Source of the DNA: Mycobacterium sp.
Lineage (GTDB): Bacteria > Actinomycetota > Actinomycetes > Mycobacteriales > Mycobacteriaceae
Direction: 5' to 3'
NCBI GenBank assembly: GCA_025966225.1
Contig: JAOPVI010000093.1
Span: 1-60,178, forward strand
DNA: 60,178 bases
This document shows positions 30,751 to 39,398 of the stretch, one piece after another. A program made the position numbers and the translations under genes. The notes under the pieces were generated by a model. The model did no database searches. It worked only from the letters and a program-made list of their open reading frames with translations, and was not told the origin of the DNA. Every line of letters starts with the position of its first letter. Position 1 is the stretch's first letter.

Positions 30751-30807
30751 TCATGCGCCGCCGCCCGACAGGAGGGCCTTGCCCGCAAACTTCATGTTCT
30801 GTGTCAT
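30751..30807 (-). CDS. Possible 18-residue peptide ORF
   Basis: ATG 30807 with GAAGGGA about 6 bases upstream opens MTQNMKFAGKALLSGGGA and stops at 30751. The site-to-start spacing is good, but a short ORF of this size is expected by chance. It lies 91 bases upstream of the thioesterase start on the same strand, so it could be a leader peptide, an independent small peptide, or nothing. Confidence 0.25.
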   Translation of the reverse strand: MTQNMKFAGKALLSGGGA

Positions 30808-30999
30808 GTTTATCCCTTCGCTCTGGTCGGCCGCGATGGCCACTCACGTAAAGGTTGCGGCGCACGCCTTGGCGGATTCTTGGCAAATACTCGTGAGACA
30901 GTCAGCAACATCGTCCAACCGGTTCGACCGGGGCTCGCCAAGTTCCGTGGACCCGTTGAAAACTGGTCAATTGCAACGGAATTGGCCTAGCTGAAGCCC

Positions 31000-31024
31000 G
31001 TTCGGCCAGCGAATGCTGGCGAAC
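31000..31024. other. Strong hairpin in the intergenic region
   Basis: GTTCGGCCAGC-GAAT-GCTGGCGAAC folds into a 10-bp stem with one bulged base and a four-base loop. No T-run follows on either strand, so it is not a standard terminator. Role unknown; it lies 211 bp before the synthase start. Confidence 0.45.
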
Positions 31025-31182
31025 TGAACCGTGGCAATGTTTCGGCGCCCGTCAATTCGACCCAAACCAGCCAGCTGATACCAGCTAGGGTGTCTCCAGG
31101 TCGAGAAGGGTATCGCACTGCTTGCAAGGCACCGATCCAGTCACCCCTGTCCGAGACCGAAGGCATCAAGGTATCCAGGAAA

Positions 31183-31196
31183 GTGTCCGCGGACAC
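31183..31196. promoter_or_regulatory. Perfect 14-bp palindrome, candidate operator of the synthase gene
   Basis: GTGTCCGCGGACAC is its own reverse complement and ends 38 bases before the GTG start of the alpha-oxoamine synthase. Size and position suit a TetR-type dimer. No regulator gene is adjacent, so the protein would be encoded elsewhere. Confidence 0.5.
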
Positions 31197-31234
31197 ACGA
31201 CATCGGGGCAGCGCCCGTTAGGACGGAAGCTCAC

Positions 31235-32500
31235 GTGCCGATTTCGGTCGACGTATTCGACAAGGCTCGCTGCCACGACCGCCTTGAGCAGTTGAAGACT
31301 GTTCGCGACCTGGGTGCGCTGCCGTTCTTTCGCGTGCTCGAGGGCCCGACGCTACCGGTCGTGGAGATGGAGGGGCGGTCCCGGATCATGCTCGGGTCCA
31401 ACAACTACCTGGGATTGACCGGCGACGAGCGGGTCAAGCAGGGCGCGCGCGACGCGTTGGACAAGTACGGCACGGGATTGACCGGTTCACGTTTCTTGAA
31501 CGGAACCATCGATCTGCACGTCGAGCTCGAGCACGAACTCGCCGATTGGATGGGGACCGAATCGGCGATCGTCTTCACCACCGGACACCAGGCGAACATG
31601 GGCGTACTTGGGACGATTCTTGGTCCGGGCGACACCGTGGTGGTCGACTCCGGGGACCATGGCTCGATTCTGGACGGTTGCGTGCTCGCGAAGGCGAAGG
31701 TGCGCTCGTTTAGGCATAACCGGCTCGACCGGCTCGAACACACTCTGAAGCGGGCCGCGCACGATCGCGGCGGCGTTCTGGTCGTCGTCGACGGGGTGTT
31801 CTCGATGGAGGGCGACATCGCCCCGCTGCCAGAGATCGCCGAGCTGTGCGAACGCTTCGGTGCCCGGCTGATGGTCGACGAGGCGCACGCGCTGGGCGTG
31901 TTCGGCGAACGCGGAGCGGGCGTCAGCGAACTTTTCGGCATCGAGGACCGCGTCGATCTACGCATGGCGACGTTCTCGAAGGCGTTGGCTTCCTGTGGCG
32001 GGGTCATCGCAGGCCCGGCCGACGTAATCGAGTACTTGCGAATCCAGTCGCGGCCCTTCATCTTCACGGCCTCTGCCGTTCCCGCCGCCATCGGTGCCGC
32101 CCTGGCCTCGGTGCGGATCTGCCGGTCCGAAGAGGGCCGACGGTTGTTCGCGCAAGTGCTCGACAACGCCCGATATCTACATGCCGGGCTTCAGTCGCTC
32201 GGGTTCCGCGTAGTCGAACCGACGAAACTGCCCGACGGGACCGAAGTCATCACCCCGGTGGTGCCGGTGTTCATCGGCGACGAGATGCAGACCGTCATGT
32301 TGTGGAACCTCCTGTACGAAGCGGGCCTGTTCGTGAACGTGGCGATCTTCCCCGCCGTGCCGTTCTCCGGCGCGCTGCTACGCACGAGTGTGATGGCTAC
32401 GCACGACCGCGACACGCTGGACCGCGCACTGTCGATCTTCGCTGACGTCAAGCGCGTGTTCGAGATGCATCACGGACCCTTACCCGCGCCCAAGAGGTAG
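31235..32500 (+). CDS. Alpha-oxoamine synthase, serine-palmitoyltransferase-like
   Basis: 421 residues from GTG 31235 (AGGACGGAAG upstream). Fold-type I PLP enzyme that condenses an amino acid with an acyl-CoA or acyl-ACP, losing CO2. Visible: LGSNNYLGLTGDERVK, YGTGLTGSRFLNGTIDLH, DHGSILDGC (His142 stacks on PLP), VDEAHALGVFGERG (Asp215, His218) and FSKALASCGG (Schiff-base Lys249). The SRFLNGTIDLHVELE, DGVFSMEGDIAPLPE and SRPFIFTASAVP stretches look more like bacterial serine palmitoyltransferase and KBL-like enzymes than BioF (recollection, not alignment). Product would be a 2-amino ketone such as 3-ketosphinganine. Convergent, 4 bases from an SDR gene that could reduce it. Confidence 0.75.
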   Translation: MPISVDVFDKARCHDRLEQLKTVRDLGALPFFRVLEGPTLPVVEMEGRSRIMLGSNNYLGLTGDERVKQGARDALDKYGTGLTGSRFLNGTIDLHVELEHELADWMGTESAIVFTTGHQANMGVLGTILGPGDTVVVDSGDHGSILDGCVLAKAKVRSFRHNRLDRLEHTLKRAAHDRGGVLVVVDGVFSMEGDIAPLPEIAELCERFGARLMVDEAHALGVFGERGAGVSELFGIEDRVDLRMATFSKALASCGGVIAGPADVIEYLRIQSRPFIFTASAVPAAIGAALASVRICRSEEGRRLFAQVLDNARYLHAGLQSLGFRVVEPTKLPDGTEVITPVVPVFIGDEMQTVMLWNLLYEAGLFVNVAIFPAVPFSGALLRTSVMATHDRDTLDRALSIFADVKRVFEMHHGPLPAPKR

Positions 32501-32504
32501 GAAC

Positions 32505-33491
32505 TCAACAGGGTGATACGGCGATTCGCTTCGTGTCGCACAACCACGCCAATGTCGGCGTCAAGGTTTCGCGGGCATCGCGAAACGTGGCGCCTAGCTC
32601 GGTACGGGCCTTCTGATTGTCCATGAACCAGAACATGGTTGCGTAGGGGATGACGTTGGGATTGACCGGGAACGGCGCTCTGAGGGCTCTTGCCGTCCGC
32701 CCCGCCGCACGAACCAATGAGTTCGGGAGCTGTACAACGGGTTTCGTCGTGCCCAGGATGCCCGTCGTCATCTGCGCCAACTCGACAATGGAGAGGTTGT
32801 CGCCACCGAGGATGTAGCGCTCGCCAGCAGTGCCTCGTTCCAGCGCGAGGATGGTGCCCTCGGCAACGTCGTCGACGTGGACCACGCTGGTGCCGCCCCT
32901 GCAGACCAACACCGGACCGCCAGTGGCGAAGTCGACGAGGTTCCCGGCCGTGTTCAGCGCCGTGTCGTGGGGGCCGTAGACCTCGGTCGGATTGACGATC
33001 GAGACAGGCAGCCCTTCCTTCGCCGCGGCGCGACAGGCGTCTTCGGCAATGCGCTTGACACGGCTGTAGTTGTACTTGCGTAGATCCAAGGTGCATTCGC
33101 TGTGCTCGTTGAAGACCACGGCTGAGGTAGACCCGTTGATAGCTGCGGCCGTACTGACGAAGACCAGACGAAGATTGCCCGCGCGCTTGGCTGCGGCTAG
33201 AACATTGTCGGTGCCGGTGACGACGACCTCGTCCATGAGCGGCGAGTTGATGTCGTTCCAGTTGGACAGACCGGCCAGATGGATGGCGCCGTCGCAGCCA
33301 CGTGCGCCTTGCTCGACGGAATCCCGGTCGCGCACGTCACCAAGCGCGGTTTGATAGGTCAGTCCGGCAATGCGGTCGGTGTTGCTGTTCGCGCGCAGCA
33401 GGCAGCGAACCTCGTAGCCGCGCTCCAACAATTTCCGGACGACTACTGAGCCGATGAATCCGTTGCCGCCGGTGACGAAGATCGTCTTCAC
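32505..33491 (-). CDS. NAD(P)-dependent extended SDR (epimerase/ketoreductase family)
   Basis: 328 residues. N-terminal Rossmann motif VTGGNGFIGSVVVRKLLERG, DVRDRDSVEQ, VFVSTAAAING (catalytic Ser/Thr), and the active-site YSRVK Tyr-Lys pair at about residue 140. Cofactor and substrate domains continue with VNPTEVYGPHD and VVHVDDVAEG. Family members include sugar epimerases, dihydroflavonol-type ketoreductases and bacterial 3-ketosphinganine reductase (CerR). Next to an SPT-like synthase, reduction of a keto-amine is a reasonable hypothesis. Same strand as the ABC genes, 27 bases after the permease, so likely one operon. Confidence 0.75.
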   Translation of the reverse strand: MKTIFVTGGNGFIGSVVVRKLLERGYEVRCLLRANSNTDRIAGLTYQTALGDVRDRDSVEQGARGCDGAIHLAGLSNWNDINSPLMDEVVVTGTDNVLAAAKRAGNLRLVFVSTAAAINGSTSAVVFNEHSECTLDLRKYNYSRVKRIAEDACRAAAKEGLPVSIVNPTEVYGPHDTALNTAGNLVDFATGGPVLVCRGGTSVVHVDDVAEGTILALERGTAGERYILGGDNLSIVELAQMTTGILGTTKPVVQLPNSLVRAAGRTARALRAPFPVNPNVIPYATMFWFMDNQKARTELGATFRDARETLTPTLAWLCDTKRIAVSPC

Positions 33492-33518
33492 ACGCAGGCT
33501 CGCAACGAATTTGAACGA

Positions 33519-36017
33519 TTAGTCGGCACTGACTGCCTCGACGATGTTGAGTCGGGCGGCGCGAACCGCCGGCGGTAGGCAACCGAGCAGGCAGATGACG
33601 ACGGCGAAGCCGCCAATGACGATCATCATCGGACTGGCCTGCCAGACGACGTCGATGCTGAGCACGTTCGTCAGTGCGACGGACACCAGATACTGGATGG
33701 CGCCCCCGAGTATCAGGCCCAGGACCCCGCCGACGATGCCGATTCCGGCGGCTTCGGCCAGGATGGCGTTGAGCGTGAACCGCCGCGTCGAACCGATGGC
33801 GCGCAACACTCCAATCTCGCGACGCCGATCAAGCACCGAGAGCATGAGGGTGTTCAGCAAGGTCACACCCGAGACCACGACGACGATCCAGCCAATGATG
33901 GCGATGACGGCAGTGACTTGATTCAGTTCGCTGCGCACGCCGGCCAAGGCTTCGGCTCCGGAGTATACGAAGGCGTTTTTGTCGACGACGTTGCGAATGG
34001 CGTCCCGGACAGCCTTCGGATCTACGCCCGGCTTCACGTGAATCTCCAGGTCGGTGGCACCCGGTCGCAAGAACCAACTCTGCACCGAATCCAGATTCAT
34101 CGCGATGGTGCCGGTGAGCCCCGAGAAGTATGGGACGAGTTCGAGCACCTGCACCTGGCGCGGGCCAGTTGGGGTCTGCAGCACGAGCTCGTTGCCCGCG
34201 GATACGTTCATCGCACGACCGAGGTCCCGAGACAGCGCGACGCCGTCGCCTGCGAGCAGTTTGTCGCGATCGCGCGCCGACATCGACTTGTAGATGTCGC
34301 GATTCGAGCCAGGGGCGACACCGAGCAGCATCACCCTCGTCTCACCCACCGTGGCGAAGGCCATTTGGTCCGGAACGACGCGGTCGACGCCGGGGACGGC
34401 CCATACCTTCGACTCGGTGTCCTGCGGCAGGAGTTTCGTCGAGTATTCATGCGGCGCAGCCGAACTGACCCAAGCGTCGGCCTCGGCCACCGAGGAGAAC
34501 GAGGCGACGGTGGAATCGACGGCGTTGCCGGTGGCTCCGGTCACCGCAACCGTGGTGACCACGGCGGTAAGCACCGTCATCATGGCCACCCACATCCGTT
34601 GCGGCGCACGCTCGATGGTGGCCGCGGCCAGCACACCCGGGGCCCCGAAGAGTCGAGCCACAGCGGCTGCGGCGCCGATGATCGGCCCCGAGAATGCGAA
34701 GCAGAGTGCGCTTGCGCCGATGAAGGCGAGTGCGATCGACGCCATCGCGATCTGGCCCATGTTGCCGGTGACGATGAGGATCGTCGCCGATAGCAGTATC
34801 ACCCCGACGACCCCCGCCGCGATTCGCAGCCGCTGCGAACCGGCCGACGACGTCGAGGCCCCATTGGGTGCCAGCGCTTCGATAGGGGCGACGTGATGCA
34901 CCTGGCGTGCAGCCAGCGCCGACGCCGCTACGCTCGCGACGACACACGCGGCGATGGCCAGGGGCACGACGTAGGGCGCGAGCACGTATTCGATTCGCGC
35001 ATCAAGTGACTGCACCATCGTCGAGGGCAATCTGTCGATGGCGAGGCGACCGACGACCATGCCGCACACCGAACCGATCACGCCACCTATGAAACCCAGT
35101 AGCGCGGCCTCACCGAGCATGTCGGAAGCGATCGTCCGGCGCCGTCCACCCAATGCCCGCATGGTCGAGATACTGGGCCTGCGCTGGGCGACCGCGATGC
35201 TCATCGCGTTGTAACTGAGAAAGGCTGCAACGACCAACGAGACCGACGCAGCCAACAACGTCATCGCCTGCAGAATCGCGAAGGAGCTACTGGCTTGTGC
35301 GGCGCGGAAACTCGGGGTCGCCACCACGGCCCGTCCGTCGATCGCCGTCGTCACGGCTGAGCGCACGTGTCCGACGTCGGCGTTCGGAGTGGTGAACAGC
35401 AGGATCGAGTCGACTCGACCGGTGCGGCCGGATATCTGTTGCGCGAGCGCAAGCGGGGCGATGACGAAGTGGGCGTCGTTCAACCGCCTTGCTGCTGGTC
35501 CGTCGACGACGGCGACCGCGGTGACCTTGGTCGACGCGACGTCGAACTCAGCGCCCTTCGCGATGCCGAGTCCGGCACCGACGATCACGGCACCGGACGC
35601 CGCGTTCACCGGGGACCCCGCGTCGAGCTGATCCTTGATCGCCGCCTGCAGGTCGGAGTGCAGCGCGGAAGCGTTCTGCCCGAGGCCGATCAACAAGGCC
35701 TGCTGGGAATCGGCCGTGGTGCGCATCCGCACCATCGGGACGGCTGCGGTAACGCCCTGCACTCGGCTCACCGTCTCGATGAGGGCTTCGTCCAGACCGT
35801 CTTCGGTGATTCCGGATACCTCGAGGTCGGCGTCGCCGCCGATGCTGGTGGCCAGCCGATCGATGGAACCGGTGATCGAGCCGGACACCCCCAGGACTGC
35901 GACGAGCAACGCCGCCGAAACTGCCACCACCGCAACCGATGCCAGTGCGCGGCCCCAGTGCGTGCGCAATTCGCGGATGTTGAGCAGCAGTAGCCGGCTC
36001 AACGTTGCGGAGGGCAC
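33519..36017 (-). CDS. ABC transporter permease, FtsX/MacB-like, two repeated FtsX domains
   Basis: 832 residues from GTG 36017. One N-terminal helix (ALASVAVVAVSAALLVAVLG), a periplasmic-side domain, a first three-helix FtsX block (about 250-390), further helices (about 400-470), a second extracytoplasmic domain and a second FtsX block at the end (VIAIIGWIVVVVSGVTLLNT, IGIVGGVLGLILGGAIQYLV). This 8-10 helix layout belongs to the DUF214/FtsX permeases that work with a LolD/MacB-type ATPase to move lipids, lipoproteins or peptides by mechanotransmission rather than uptake. M. tuberculosis Rv0987 is similar in size. Starts 4 bases after the ATPase stop. Confidence 0.85.
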   Translation of the reverse strand: MPSATLSRLLLLNIRELRTHWGRALASVAVVAVSAALLVAVLGVSGSITGSIDRLATSIGGDADLEVSGITEDGLDEALIETVSRVQGVTAAVPMVRMRTTADSQQALLIGLGQNASALHSDLQAAIKDQLDAGSPVNAASGAVIVGAGLGIAKGAEFDVASTKVTAVAVVDGPAARRLNDAHFVIAPLALAQQISGRTGRVDSILLFTTPNADVGHVRSAVTTAIDGRAVVATPSFRAAQASSSFAILQAMTLLAASVSLVVAAFLSYNAMSIAVAQRRPSISTMRALGGRRRTIASDMLGEAALLGFIGGVIGSVCGMVVGRLAIDRLPSTMVQSLDARIEYVLAPYVVPLAIAACVVASVAASALAARQVHHVAPIEALAPNGASTSSAGSQRLRIAAGVVGVILLSATILIVTGNMGQIAMASIALAFIGASALCFAFSGPIIGAAAAVARLFGAPGVLAAATIERAPQRMWVAMMTVLTAVVTTVAVTGATGNAVDSTVASFSSVAEADAWVSSAAPHEYSTKLLPQDTESKVWAVPGVDRVVPDQMAFATVGETRVMLLGVAPGSNRDIYKSMSARDRDKLLAGDGVALSRDLGRAMNVSAGNELVLQTPTGPRQVQVLELVPYFSGLTGTIAMNLDSVQSWFLRPGATDLEIHVKPGVDPKAVRDAIRNVVDKNAFVYSGAEALAGVRSELNQVTAVIAIIGWIVVVVSGVTLLNTLMLSVLDRRREIGVLRAIGSTRRFTLNAILAEAAGIGIVGGVLGLILGGAIQYLVSVALTNVLSIDVVWQASPMMIVIGGFAVVICLLGCLPPAVRAARLNIVEAVSAD

Positions 36018-36021
36018 CTAG

Positions 36022-36867
36022 CTAGCCCCTGCGGTCCGCGTGCCGGCCGCGACCTACCTGCGGAGCCTCGACGAGCATGCCCGCGGCGAACGCACCGTTG
36101 TGAACTATCGGAATAATCTCCGTCGGCTGGTCCCGCATGCCCGTCGAGTGCCGTCCGCTCGGTGGTGGCAGGGGTCTCGGGACGACATCGGACCTCAGGG
36201 CGCCGTCCTGCATGGTGATGACCCGATCGGTGGACGCCGCAGCCTCGAGGTTGTGGGTCACCATCACGACCGCGCGACCGGCGTGCCTGTCATGCGCCAC
36301 GTCCTTCAAGAGTTCCATGATCGCCGCCCCGGTGGCTGAGTCCAGGTTCCCGGTCGGCTCGTCGGCCAAGATCAGTGGCGGATCCATCATCAGCGCCCGT
36401 GCCACGGCAACGCGCTGCATCTGACCACCGGACAATTCACAAGGACGGTGATTGATGCGGTTGCCGAGTCCGACGAGCTCCAGCAGTCGAACCGCGTCGG
36501 GCCGGGACTTCCGCAGCTTCTGCCCGTCGAGCAGATTGGGAATCGCCACGTTTTCCCACGCCGAGAGGGTCGGCAGAAGATTGAAGAACTGGAAGATGAA
36601 GCCCACCTGGCGGCGGCGAAAGTTCGATTGCTCGTCGTCGGTCATCGTCGCGATCTCGACGCCGTCAAAGCAGATCGAACCCGAATCAGGTGAATCCAAG
36701 GCGCCCAAGAGGTGCAGCAGGGTGCTCTTGCCCGCTCCCGAGGGCCCTACGATCGAGGTGAACTGCCCGCCGCAGATCCGCAGTGAAAGCCCATCTAGGG
36801 CGCGGACGGTCTGTCCACCGGCGCGGTACTCCCGCACCACGTCCGTCAGTTCGACGCTGAGTGCCAC
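36022..36867 (-). CDS. ABC transporter ATPase, LolD/MacB type
   Basis: 281 residues from GTG 36867 with AAGGA about 9 bases upstream. Walker A GPSGAGKST, Q-loop FIFQFFNLLPTLSAWENV, signature LSGGQMQRVAVARAL, Walker B LILADEPTGNLDS and switch His in MVTHN. The EPTGNLDS sequence is typical of the MacB/LolD group. The final about 50 residues after the ATPase core (PRPLPPPSGRHSTGMRDQP onward) are an unusual extension of no recognised fold. First gene of the probable operon ATPase-permease-SDR. Confidence 0.9.
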   Translation of the reverse strand: MALSVELTDVVREYRAGGQTVRALDGLSLRICGGQFTSIVGPSGAGKSTLLHLLGALDSPDSGSICFDGVEIATMTDDEQSNFRRRQVGFIFQFFNLLPTLSAWENVAIPNLLDGQKLRKSRPDAVRLLELVGLGNRINHRPCELSGGQMQRVAVARALMMDPPLILADEPTGNLDSATGAAIMELLKDVAHDRHAGRAVVMVTHNLEAAASTDRVITMQDGALRSDVVPRPLPPPSGRHSTGMRDQPTEIIPIVHNGAFAAGMLVEAPQVGRGRHADRRG

Positions 36868-37267
36868 TTCACGTCCTTCACCGTTATAGCGGCTTTGGGT
36901 GAATGGGCCATCGTTTCCTCACACGTACGGCAGTTCTGATGCGTTGTCGAACTCACGAGTCAGCCAACGATCCGTGCCGGATTGAAAGACCGTGCAGACG
37001 TGGGGTCTTCAAGGGCTCGATGATGCCATTGAGCGCAGAGAGAAGCAATTTGAACAAGGACGCAGCAAGTCGACCCTGGCACCGGACCACCGCGCGCGTC
37101 GAGAACCTCTGGGGTCGCAAGTATTGCGGCAGTGAACTGCGGGAATTATCGAGTCGCGCCACGCGAGAAAAGCAAAACTAGCGCGCCTGTCGAGGCGGCG
37201 AAGTGCCGACGACAGCAAACTCTCGGGTGCCTAGTGGGGCGTCCGGTAGTTGGTACTTCCGATGCCG
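36868..37267. other. Gene-free stretch upstream of the ABC operon
   Basis: 400 bp between the sensor-domain remnant and the ATPase gene. Short open frames exist on both strands (longest 92 codons) but show no ribosome-binding site, domain or mycobacterial codon bias. It presumably contains the ABC-operon promoter; I see no repeat, hairpin or operator of note. Confidence 0.4.
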
Positions 37268-37740
37268 TCAATCGCCGATGCGCTTGTACGCGATGTAGAC
37301 GTCCGTATTGATGGCGCACGAACCGGTCTGTTCCTGGTGGCCGCGGCCGGTGACGGCTTGGATCGGATTCTGCGACGGTTGAGGCAGTGGATACTCCGCG
37401 GTCCACTTCACTTGTGACTGGTCGCCGCCGTACGGACACTTGCCGTTGCCGACGACGTTCGACGTCCACTTCCCGTCCTCGAACGCCAACGGGACGAACC
37501 CAGAGAGGGGCGAGTGGAACCGGCTCATGCATCGATCGCCGGTGCGTAGACAGTCGGTCTTGACCGCGTAGTCGGCCTGCGTCTGCGGTTGCCCATTCGT
37601 GCAGGTGGTCGTCTCGAGATAGCGGCCGTGAAGCGCTTCGGCCCGGTTGAAGGTGACCTGGCCCCTTCCGAGCAAGTACCGCTGGTCAGTGCGGTGTAAT
37701 CCCCGCTCAGGGGTCCAGTTGAGCTCGGACGTTCAAACAC
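37268..37740 (-). pseudogene. Frameshifted remnant of an extracellular sensor-type domain
   Basis: On the minus strand MFERPSSTGPLSGDYTALTS runs in one frame and LLGRGQVTFNRAEALHGRYL continues in another after about 37690. The second frame goes on with CTNGQPQTQADYAVKTDCLR, TGDRCMSRFHSPLSGFVPLA, FEDGKW, AEYPLPQPSQNP and a final IAYKRIGD. These Cys-paired segments resemble the extracytoplasmic domain found at the C-terminus of some mycobacterial kinase-like or lipoprotein genes. No signal or kinase part is left. Most likely a truncated, frameshifted relic; a sequencing error is the alternative for the shift. Confidence 0.5.
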
Positions 37741-39304
37741 CTGACGCGACCACCGGCGCGTAGATCTCCACGCATGACGTCTTGCCCTTGAGCGTGAGTC
37801 CTTGGCGCGCCACGAATTCGCCGTGAGCCCTGCGCAGCAACGCCAACGTCTTACCCGTCAGCAGCACCAAGTCACCGGTCTGGCGAGTCGCCGACTCGAC
37901 GCGCGCGGCGACGTTGACGGCGTCGCCTATCACGGAGAACTCGAAACGTCCCGCGCCTCCGACGTTGCCTGCCACCACCATTCCGGAGTTGAGTCCGACG
38001 CCAACTGACAACCCGGTGCCGAACTCGTCGCGCACGGCGTCGGAGATCTCCACCGCTGCGATCAGCGCCCGGTCGGCGTGGTCGGCGTGGCGCCGTGGCG
38101 CTCCGAAGACCGCGAAAAGGCCGTCTCCCGCGTACTTGTCGACGTGGCCGCCGTGCCGGTGAACCAGCGGGACGATCCGTTCGAAGAGTCGGTTGAGGGT
38201 GGCCACGACCTCGATCGGGGGAAGCCGCTCCGCGAAGGAGGTGAAGCTGCGGACGTCGACGAACATCAACGTGACTTCGACCTCGTCGCCCTGCAGCGCC
38301 GCGCCCGCCTGCAGGATGTGGTCGGCCACGTCGCGGTCGACATACGTCCCGAACACTTCTCGAATGCGCTCGCGCTCAGCCAAACCCGCCGACATGGTGT
38401 TGAAGCCGACCTGCAGCCGCCCGATCTCGCTGGCGTCGTCGACGACGACGCGCGCCGCGAAGTCGCCCTCCTGCACCCGGGCAAGCGCGCGGTGCAGCGC
38501 GCCGATTCGCTCGGCGACCGACCTGGCGGCGACCAAGAGCGCGAACAACCCGACCACGAGCGCTACTGCGACGAGGCCGAGGATCGCGGCGAACGTTCGA
38601 TGCGGTTCGAATCCGACGTCCGCGAGATAACCCACCGCGAGCGTTATCACCCCGAGCAATGGGACGCCCGTCGCCAGCGTCCACGCCATCGCCAGCCGAA
38701 GCTGAATGCTCGGCCCGAACCGGTGGTCGGCCGGGGCGCCGTCGAGCGCGCGTGCCGACACCGGTCGCATGATCCGCTCGGCGATCAGATACCACACCGC
38801 GGTTGTGGTGATACCGCCCAACACCACCGCGCTGAAGATGTAGAGCGCGGCGGTCAGCGATTCCGTGGCCCCAAGCATCGCGAAGAACGTCGCTCCGATT
38901 CCCCACGTCAGCGCGGACAAGCGCACGGCTTCACTCGGTGCCCCGAGGGTCATCCGACGTTCGCAGTCGGTGGGTGTTCGGCGTTCCCGAAGCCAGGCGG
39001 TGCTCGTTGCAAAACGCTTCCTGCGCACGCGAAGCAGCACCGGCACGACGACGATTGCAAATACGGTCAGCGCCGTCCCACCTTTCCAGAGGAGTCGATT
39101 CGTGGCGGCCGGACTCAGCAGGATCGGCGCGGCGAACGAGAGGAAGACGAAAACCATTGCGCCACCGGAGGCGCTGACGAACACCGCCCCCCAGACCCAC
39201 CGCCTGAACGTCGCGTACCGCAGCGGATCGGTGTCTGCCTCAAGGCAAGCGCGCCCCGCCGAGCTTCGTCGGGGCGGCGAGGTACCAGTGAACGCCAATG
39301 CCAT
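37733..39304 (-). CDS. Class III adenylate cyclase with membrane domain and HAMP
   Basis: 523 residues. About six N-terminal helices in two groups of two and then two more, ending before a HAMP segment (AARSVAERIGALHRALARVQ, GDFAARVVVDDASEIG). The catalytic domain has metal Asp in LMFVDVRSFTSF, the substrate-binding DKYAGDGLFAVFG (Lys and second Asp) and DAVNVAARVESA (Asn, Arg). All key residues of an ATP-using cyclase are kept, as in the Rv1318c-1320c/Rv3645 group. It makes cAMP in response to an unknown membrane signal. The start at ATG 39304 has a weak site. Confidence 0.88.
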   Translation of the reverse strand: MALAFTGTSPPRRSSAGRACLEADTDPLRYATFRRWVWGAVFVSASGGAMVFVFLSFAAPILLSPAATNRLLWKGGTALTVFAIVVVPVLLRVRRKRFATSTAWLRERRTPTDCERRMTLGAPSEAVRLSALTWGIGATFFAMLGATESLTAALYIFSAVVLGGITTTAVWYLIAERIMRPVSARALDGAPADHRFGPSIQLRLAMAWTLATGVPLLGVITLAVGYLADVGFEPHRTFAAILGLVAVALVVGLFALLVAARSVAERIGALHRALARVQEGDFAARVVVDDASEIGRLQVGFNTMSAGLAERERIREVFGTYVDRDVADHILQAGAALQGDEVEVTLMFVDVRSFTSFAERLPPIEVVATLNRLFERIVPLVHRHGGHVDKYAGDGLFAVFGAPRRHADHADRALIAAVEISDAVRDEFGTGLSVGVGLNSGMVVAGNVGGAGRFEFSVIGDAVNVAARVESATRQTGDLVLLTGKTLALLRRAHGEFVARQGLTLKGKTSCVEIYAPVVASGV

Positions 39305-39398
39305 GTAGGTGAGCTTGGCGGCGGATCACGCGGCCACCTCGCGTAGTTGGCTACTCGACTCTGCTCGACCTCACCTCATCGCCGTGGCCTCGATTGAG

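Larger units (their letters stand above)
30660..31234. other. Long intergenic region upstream of the alpha-oxoamine synthase
   Basis: The 575 bp between two divergent genes contain no convincing full-length gene. Visible items are a possible 18-residue ORF on the minus strand (30751-30807), a strong hairpin (31000-31024) and a perfect 14-bp palindrome (31183-31196). Base composition is lower in GC in the 30810-31000 part than in the flanking genes. It probably carries promoters for both directions. Confidence 0.5.

Noticed and set aside
38910..39300. Possible second sensor domain upstream of the cyclase
   Set aside because: Only the cyclase's own membrane helices are encoded here.
38078..39346. 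Plus-strand open frame of 422 codons opposite the adenylate cyclase
   Set aside because: Shadow of the cyclase gene, low-complexity charged translation.
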